The position numbers and the translations under genes are program-made. This document shows, one piece after another, positions 16,401 through 17,924 of a DNA stretch of 17,924 bases. Within the stretch, counting starts at the first letter, position 1. The number at the start of each line of letters is the position of its first letter. This DNA is from an uncultured Sinobacteraceae bacterium (GTDB lineage: Bacteria; Pseudomonadota; Gammaproteobacteria; Steroidobacterales; Steroidobacteraceae). The notes under the pieces are model-generated. The model searched no databases. It saw nothing but the letters and a program-made list of their open reading frames with translations, and was not told the origin of the DNA. The stretch is from assembly GCA_937902995.1 (NCBI GenBank), contig CALEKY010000165.1, positions 1 to 17,924 of the forward strand, in the 5' to 3' direction.

Positions 16401-17924
16401 CCGTATTCGCGGGTTCCGCGGACGACTACGTCATCACGCGCGTCGATGGGGAAGCGGGCGACCTGAACAATGGGATCGTTGAAAATTTCTTGAGCGCTTA
16501 TGGACTGGAGGCGGACGGCTTCGAAGCCGATCTGCCGATTTTCCTCGTTCAGTACGTCGGTTCCGATCCATTGCTCCGCACGAGCAGCTACGTGCAAGTC
16601 GAAGTACTGCGGTTTACCGGCGGCGGTGCCGTTGTCGAGTACACCGTCCAACAAGACGTCAACGGCAATTATTACCTGCAGCTCGCGGACGGTGGCTCGA
16701 GCTACTCCGCCGATCCGAACACCTTGGGCGACGATTACGTCCGAGGCGGTGCGGGCAACGATCGGATCGTCGGCCATGACGGCAACGATCAACTCCTGGG
16801 CGGCGGCGGCGACGATGTCTTGGTCGGCGGTTTGGGTGCCGACGTGGTCGATGGCGAGAACGGCTCCGACATCTACGAGATCGCCCCGACGATCGAAAAC
16901 GACGACGGCGAAGTCATCGGTACCGGTGTCGAGGCGGGCGACGTCATCGCCGACAGCGGCTCGAACGAATCGGACATCGACGTCATCAAGCTGATTGCGG
17001 GCGGCGCGGTGGACTTCCGAGGGGCGACGATCTCGGGCATCGAGATTCTCGAGTTCTCCAACGAAGGTAACGACGTCACTGCCGGTCTCGAACAGCTTCA
17101 AGGGATGGCTGTTGTGGGCGGTGCGATGAGCGACACGCTTACCGTCGATCTCGGCGAAGTGCAGAGCGGTTCGCTTGCGGCGACCGGCGTCGAGACGATC
17201 AATCTGCTCACGGCGGCCGAGCATGCGGTCGACATCGGCGAGGTCTCCGACGGCGAGATGAGGATCGCTGCCGGCGCGGCTGTTCATTCGCTGACGTTGA
17301 CCGCCGCGGGTGTCGATATCGATGCGAACGAGTATCTCGGCCGCCTCTCCGTGGCCGCCGGCGAGGATACGGCGCTGACGGTGACGACGGGCGCCAATGC
17401 GACGCAGGTGGCCGCAGCGGCCTCTGCGGCGGTCGAGATCGTGGCAACGAATCTCGGCAATGACGTGGCGCTTGCGCTCTCGGGGGCCGGCGCCTTCACG
17501 GTGAGCGGGCTGGTCGGCGATATCGACGCGTCGCAGAGCTCGGGTGCGCTCACAGTTGTCACCGCCGACAACCTCGTCGACAACGACATTTCGATCGTGC
17601 TGGGCGGCGGTACGGCCTCCATCTTTGGCACTGCAGCCAACGACACGATTGCGATCGACGCCGCGGCGTTGGGGAGCAAGGAGCTTACGCTGGCGGGTGC
17701 GAGCGCAATCAACGTGAGCGGGTTGCAGGGCGATCTGGATGCGTCGGCGCTGACTGGCATGTTGTCCGTCACGACGGCAGACGCGGCCGACGACGCGATC
17801 AACATCGCGCTCGGCTCGGCCAGCGCGACAGTCAACGGCACCGGCGACGACGACACGATCAACGTGGACGCGAGCGCTCTTGGCGCGAGCAGCACGTTGA
17901 CGCTCGAAGGGCAAAGCGCGTTTA
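7436..17924 (+). CDS. Giant modular RTX protein with repeated right-handed beta-helices (3' end outside window)
   Basis: The frame is open from ATG 7436 to the window edge: 3,496 codons, no stop. There is no signal peptide, as expected for a type I substrate. Architecture by residue: 1-85 first beta-helix start; 99-330 lectin-like insert; 372-663 helix M1; 664-699 RTX1; 725-928 mixed region; 929-1223 helix M2; 1224 RTX2; 1333-1704 helix M3; 1705 RTX3; 1815-2147 helix M4; 2148-2327 RTX4 (20 repeats); 2380-2646 helix M5; 2647 RTX5; 2749-2846 short helix M6; RTX blocks at 2847, 2955 and 3104; from 3346 a 71-residue tandem repeat. Helices open with the pectin-lyase-like pattern A-x-x-x-A-x-x-GD-x-I-x-V-x-x-GTY. 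The beta-helix-plus-RTX plan recalls AlgE-type mannuronan epimerases, but the AlgE DPHE motif is not present in the modules read. It is likely exported by the adjacent system and Ca2+-folded outside the cell (inference). Adhesin, matrix protein and polysaccharide-active enzyme all remain possible. Confidence 0.93.
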   Translation, partial: MSNVATVLDVSELRLALEQAVDGTVIELAPGLYEGEFAVSAKNVTLRGAGIGATTLRGSIHLIDSASGFLLADLKYEPVAFALTGSSQDAEPAGEHTAGWVTDRTPLRAIEVRTDATAPDGSVLAFTTDGSGPKVDFYAYQGAKYVPSIDETFHVRTENGVAVQYRFFADPSFNADGNVQKSGVWLQFQNSDGTLPHGGWFAILEYVDADGAQALNTQTLKGEAFTGGFRIWLDDGPNEQGKFEGSGTWVAINYDGTGWLDLAIELSPGAEEFRFKVNGETIHTASAGEAVWGPEGVGIAQLETVLINSRNDSGVDTTYLYDDIQLISDLSGRDVYGEGWALSFVDGAWTVSNGEESVVLDGVDKVQVGDVVYVLVRGGGYDTIQSAISAAAEGETVAIAPGAYSESLTLGKLVHLEGFGEVVIEGSGSGSGLAITAGASGSAESPLSISNLTFSNFNYGLNLNDVSHVALAGITASGNNVGVKIPSNASVSHLAIRDSHFDNNATHGWYADKNSSSNSYISYLTVTNSTFNGNGIKGFYTEKLDHAIFDGVRIEGSGVDPNYQYNAGFDINLKYGDYEDIKILNSYFAGSGIDGMGPGQSVIVKARGFEGDSAAYAARPATLDGLVIENVTIVDGGTFGLSVANVTGLVQSGNSIEGFVYLQGTDGDDTLVGTSGNNVLVGGPGSDVIEGAAGDDFIWGDGPTPAAGLDGYGDDTIRPGSGRNVVVLATKQSNVGLGGSDTVEIAAADPGVTIIYNFNAGPVEATRPVGSLGEDHVFDVLNITGYASVEELLANVTVKIGDGTAALDAAIENRAQFETSNEIYPGVEANWDLVLEFADGHQVLLANFASRYEQEKLLSMFGEEVPRGANGPDQAAITAALVERFAAGEQGDPTSGLVTLTPDQAAAFLTGVLGVQGNLQLNGEEVKPTVLTVGFAADTSFNTIQGAIDAAADGATIYIAEGTYAESLVIDGKSVHLRAVEGASVSIKPASGNALTLSGDFGPESAVLLSGIDFAGGVRGIEVKDGTTLGELRIENAVFANIAAWGIRVGSGYGSGAATNLGALRISSSEFKDLGSGDNNGAAIKLWRYQGDLTITDTIFVGAANGATTRAGGAPANAIEMQGVDNEHVGEAVPIGNVTLSDVKIFGGFVKNPVGIFNYSDVSNLTIDGLDLSNAVSGWTALFNIDGAGVIDASDFDLILPDGEGVFVELQGDKSDTANDAIVGTGNNDFVNGKSGNDTLDGGAGNDVLSGGEGDDTLIGGAGNDALIGGEGIDTAVYSGNRADYTVVIDRVTGAWRVVDNRPDSPDGTDLLDDVERLQFADQTIDIAELPQTAIIVVDATGNGDFTSLQDAIALAQDGDTIVVKAGTYAGGITVDKAITIEGEPGAVIRGSFVSDNDIPDGVTVDEWLQSASRYEAGSGAGILIASSNVAISGFAIESFYQGVRFAGGPETLSDIELNGLAISNVISGIANTYGNGSTETSKLDGIDISNVSISHAYQGVLIQDPENAGGLAVNITIDGARFENILEKGIYAELLAESTIRNIVMENVGYFGRATPFGGFGVFGNGIDINLKYGRFSGIVIENFEFTNVGRSEGDGSPHAGGGAIVVKARGDGAYASSPASYEGELIIRNGTIDGTSTGVRVGEVGIEGLSGIDVEIDNVTVSNYATGDGFGAFENLTDKTLTIKNSGNEIDTTDASRNVHIVGSAADDALEGGRGDDTLVGDSGDDVLAGGDGDDTLIGGAGNDVLSGGAGNDVAVYSGNQSDYKVTYDSASGTYTVTDLRAGAPDGIDTLTDIEIVQFADGAVDIVSAREPTTFVVDAGGQSDFTSIEAALEVARSGDIIQVNAGTYSAFTVDKEGVSIVGSGAVIEGASGVGITIAASNVSISGLTITGFTTGVGFAVTEEPLTNLRLSDLSISDVANGIAGLSANGGVNKSAARIDGLTITGLDIENADKGIVLDVVTTGEAFLRNFTLDGAAFSNIATKGIYLESLSHGVIRNIAMTDVGQSPGEVPGNGIDINLKYGTYEGILIEDFVFENVGGVSENTEAAIAIKARDDGSYSSIPASVTDTIIIRNGTISGTGTGIQVGEPGRNNAGPDVSIENVRITEYLTSDDFGAINNLAGGTVTVTNSGTLIDTGAASHNVVILGGDGADTIESSRGADVLVGGKGNDVLDGGFGNDVLEGGEGADTLRGGDGDDVLRGGPGNDVLEGGAGNDVLEGDDGADTLRGGDGDDVLRGGAGNDVLEGGAGDDALYGEAGDDLLRGGDGNDELIGGEGNDVLEGGAGDDLLDGGAGADTLRGGAGDDVLIGGAGDDVLDGGAGTDRAVFSGARSEYRIEISGSTVTVTHKNDGADGSDTLTNIELLEFAGGAETLDLTGRIRVFDADGTLKNIYDDLGDALVAAQDGDVIELLAGEFTLVVDEAFPGIDAAITLRGANAGLPGASSSRGDESLMRIIGGPLEVLAPNVTIDGVSIEGTIRAGSGVEGLVISNSRLDGGSGTALQLSVDGARVSGNLVKGKVGIDASGFGGLTIADNLFETSTVGVRIEPGAGEERMLVEGNTFLDGEYGVFLQGGVEGYEDATIRVHNNVFLSQSDAAVYANGRLPASLDASLGASLPVNIFGTTAENRPAKSIDVTFASEEGDLLIGGSGDDTIDGTAGDDIIRGGAGNDRLKGGAGNDWIYGGPGDDVVVLSGRKSDYDFERDDTGAIVVTPIGAVMDGMDRLFGVERVYFDGEDLEVSVGELVSPVTIEVDPSQGDALQNALDALVLPDDKVTLGEGDYDGAQGAVNGDASIELNGATNVGLQVADGTGQTNLTINGDGSLNVTGNSDGFTLNASGFSGSGTYTGGDGDDVILGGSGNETFVASHGGGWNIFDGGGGENTITLTSAVDGVVVDLDAGTLGEDFAQAWAAQGEVDATVLAQVLSYVGAQFGIEYHVGETGLSSALLFSMTGVVGSQYDDLLIGNASDNTFDGGSGNDYIIGKDGIDVAVFAGSADDYVITRVDGEAGDLNNGIVENFLSAYGLEADGFEADLPIFLVQYVGSDPLLRTSSYVQVEVLRFTGGGAVVEYTVQQDVNGNYYLQLADGGSSYSADPNTLGDDYVRGGAGNDRIVGHDGNDQLLGGGGDDVLVGGLGADVVDGENGSDIYEIAPTIENDDGEVIGTGVEAGDVIADSGSNESDIDVIKLIAGGAVDFRGATISGIEILEFSNEGNDVTAGLEQLQGMAVVGGAMSDTLTVDLGEVQSGSLAATGVETINLLTAAEHAVDIGEVSDGEMRIAAGAAVHSLTLTAAGVDIDANEYLGRLSVAAGEDTALTVTTGANATQVAAAASAAVEIVATNLGNDVALALSGAGAFTVSGLVGDIDASQSSGALTVVTADNLVDNDISIVLGGGTASIFGTAANDTIAIDAAALGSKELTLAGASAINVSGLQGDLDASALTGMLSVTTADAADDAINIALGSASATVNGTGDDDTINVDASALGASSTLTLEGQSAF
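7730..8425 (+). other. Lectin/concanavalin-A-like domain inserted after the first beta-helix start
   Basis: About 232 residues (99-330 of the giant protein) without RTX or helix repeats. They are rich in aromatic beta-strands (GVWLQFQNSD, GGWFAILEYVDADG, GGFRIWLDDGPNEQGKF, GWLDLAIELSPGAEEFRFKV) and close with TYLYDDIQLISDL, as in LamG/carbohydrate-binding jelly-roll domains. A glycan-binding role is inferred from this look only; no ligand residues can be assigned. It separates the first helix start (residues 1-85) from the next helix. Confidence 0.45.
9425..9532 (+). repeat. RTX block 1 (4 nonapeptides)
   Basis: Four 27-bp units encode GTDGDDTLV, GTSGNNVLV, GGPGSDVIE and GAAGDDFIW. They close helix M1. 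A mixed region (about residues 725-928) without clear repeats follows before helix M2; it includes a strand-rich VLEFADGHQVLLANF segment. Confidence 0.85.
11105..11266 (+). repeat. RTX block 2 (6 nonapeptides)
   Basis: Six 27-bp units from GTGNNDFVN to GGEGIDTAV, including three ideal copies such as GGAGNDVLS. The last unit runs straight into a linker domain (YSGNRADYTVVID ... DGTDLLDDVERLQFAD). Confidence 0.88.
11432..12547 (+). repeat. Beta-helix module M3 (paralogous to M4)
   Basis: Starts VVDATGNGDFTSLQDAI, with GTYAGGITVDKAITIEGE as the helix cap. It continues with SNVAISGFAIESFYQGV, KGIYAELLAESTIRNI, GIDINLKYG (12134-12160) and IVVKARGDGAYASSPAS, then NGTIDGTSTGVRVGE. M4 matches the same order of motifs throughout, so M3 and M4 arose by internal duplication. 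The copies are well diverged, so the event is not recent. Confidence 0.8.
12548..12709 (+). repeat. RTX block 3 (6 nonapeptides)
   Basis: Six 27-bp units from GSAADDALE to GGAGNDVAV. The block leads into the linker YSGNQSDYKVTYD ... DGIDTLTDIEIVQFAD, the same arrangement and repeat number as block 2. Confidence 0.88.
12878..13876 (+). repeat. Beta-helix module M4 (paralogous to M3)
   Basis: Starts FVVDAGGQSDFTSIEAAL, with GTYSAFTVDKEGVSIVGS as the cap. It contains SNVSISGLTITGFTTGV, KGIYLESLSHGVIRNI, GIDINLKYG (13481-13507), IAIKARDDGSYSSIPAS and NGTISGTGTGIQVGE, each in the same place as in M3. It ends at the longest RTX block. Confidence 0.8.
13877..14416 (+). repeat. RTX block 4: twenty uninterrupted nonapeptides
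   Basis: Exactly 540 bp, i.e. 20 units of 27 bp, from GGDGADTIE to GGAGTDRAV. Nearly all fit GGxGxDxUx; SSRGADVLV is the main exception. Known RTX rolls bind one Ca2+ per turn, so this would be a long rigid beta-roll about three to five times the size of the other blocks in this protein. A 108-bp internal duplication lies at 13967-14182. Confidence 0.93.
13967..14182 (+). repeat. 108-bp tandem duplication (four nonapeptides) inside RTX block 4
   Basis: Units at 13967-14074 and 14075-14182 each encode 36 residues opening GNDVLEG and closing GNDVLEGGA. By hand count 14 of 108 bases differ (about 87% identity), and most differences are synonymous. This indicates repeat expansion by slippage or recombination followed by selection on the protein. 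Confidence 0.85.
15374..15508 (+). repeat. RTX block 5 (5 nonapeptides)
   Basis: Five 27-bp units: GGSGDDTID, GTAGDDIIR, GGAGNDRLK, GGAGNDWIY, GGPGDDVVV. It closes helix M5 and runs into the linker LSGRKSDYDFERD ... DGMDRLFGVERVYFDG. Confidence 0.88.
15974..16405 (+). repeat. RTX blocks 6 and 7, separated by an Ala/Val-rich insert
   Basis: Block 6 (15974-16081) has GGDGDDVIL, GGSGNETFV and then eroded copies. Block 7 (16298-16405) reads GSQYDDLLI, GNASDNTFD, GGSGNDYII, GKDGIDVAV. The roughly 70 residues between them include VDGVVVDLDAGTLGEDF and a helix-prone QAWAAQGEVDATVLAQVLSY. Block 7 leads into a fifth linker copy (FAGSADDYVITR), which is expanded by an insertion. Confidence 0.75.
16745..16879 (+). 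repeat. RTX block 8 (5 nonapeptides)
   Basis: Units GGAGNDRIV, GHDGNDQLL, GGGGDDVLV, GGLGADVVD and GENGSDIYE. It is followed by a segment of a type common behind RTX repeats (DFRGATISGIEILEFSNEG) and then by the 71-residue tandem repeats. Confidence 0.85.
17471..17924 (+). repeat. Tandem 213-bp (71-residue) repeat continuing past the window
   Basis: Unit 1 starts at 17471 (LALSGAGAF), unit 2 at 17684 (LTLAGASAI) and unit 3 at 17897 (LTLEGQSAF, cut by the window edge). Both full units are exactly 71 residues and share VSGL-x-GD-[IL]-DAS, TAD, a late G-T-x-x-x-D-TI segment and ALG. The GT-x-x-x-DTI segment resembles one RTX turn embedded in an otherwise different strand-rich repeat. The repeat number cannot be seen. 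Confidence 0.85.

Noticed and set aside
7436..17924. Giant protein as an AlgE-type mannuronan C5-epimerase
   Set aside because: The beta-helix plus RTX plan is similar, but the DPHE catalytic motif was not found in the modules read and the linker domains and DINLKYG motif are different; enzyme activity is left open.

Overview
The window comes from a GC-rich Gram-negative bacterium, most likely a proteobacterium. A TolC-type outer-membrane protein, a LapB-type ABC exporter and a HlyD/LapC-type adaptor require a two-membrane envelope, and third codon positions are strongly G/C. I cannot name genus or species from the sequence. Every supported gene is on the + strand. I see no tRNA, rRNA, CRISPR array, transposase or integrase.

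Layout. (1) 2-2308: C-terminal 768 residues of a large RTX protein that begins left of the window. It has a beta-helix-like edge, a cadherin-like and two Ig-like domains, Ca2+-binding RTX repeats and a serralysin-like C-terminal secretion region. (2) 2309-2673: intergenic, with a perfect 12-bp GC hairpin, a 7-bp hairpin followed by T6, a further GC hairpin and a 9-bp direct repeat. (3) 2674-7201: a tight three-gene type I secretion operon, coding for the outer-membrane channel, the ABC exporter with a degenerate C39-like domain, and the membrane-fusion protein. The gaps are 5 bp and a 4-bp ATGA overlap. (4) 7202-7435: intergenic, with a weak terminator-like hairpin, a small palindrome and a good ribosome binding site. 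(5) 7436-17924 and beyond: a giant open frame, at least 3,496 codons with no stop, coding for a second secreted RTX protein.

The giant protein is the striking object. It has no signal peptide and no obvious LapA-like N-terminal retention module. It starts directly in a pectin-lyase-like right-handed beta-helix, takes a lectin-like (concanavalin-A-fold-like) insert, and then repeats a composite unit: beta-helix, RTX nonapeptide block, and a small linker domain of the form FSG-x-x-x-DY ... DG-x-D-x-L ... VE-x-x-x-F. Three of the helices share the near-invariant motif G-[IF]-DINLKYG and a downstream KAR motif. At the right edge the architecture changes to a tandem repeat of exactly 71 residues (213 bp) that continues out of the window.

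Working model (inference): the three-gene exporter moves both flanking RTX proteins to the cell surface or medium. There Ca2+ folds the RTX blocks, which act as folding clamps between successive beta-helices. Substrate - exporter - substrate is thus a self-contained secretion locus. Whether the giant protein is an adhesin, a matrix or S-layer-like protein, or a multi-domain polysaccharide-active enzyme cannot be settled from the sequence. The conserved DINLKYG/KAR surface is the best place to look for function.
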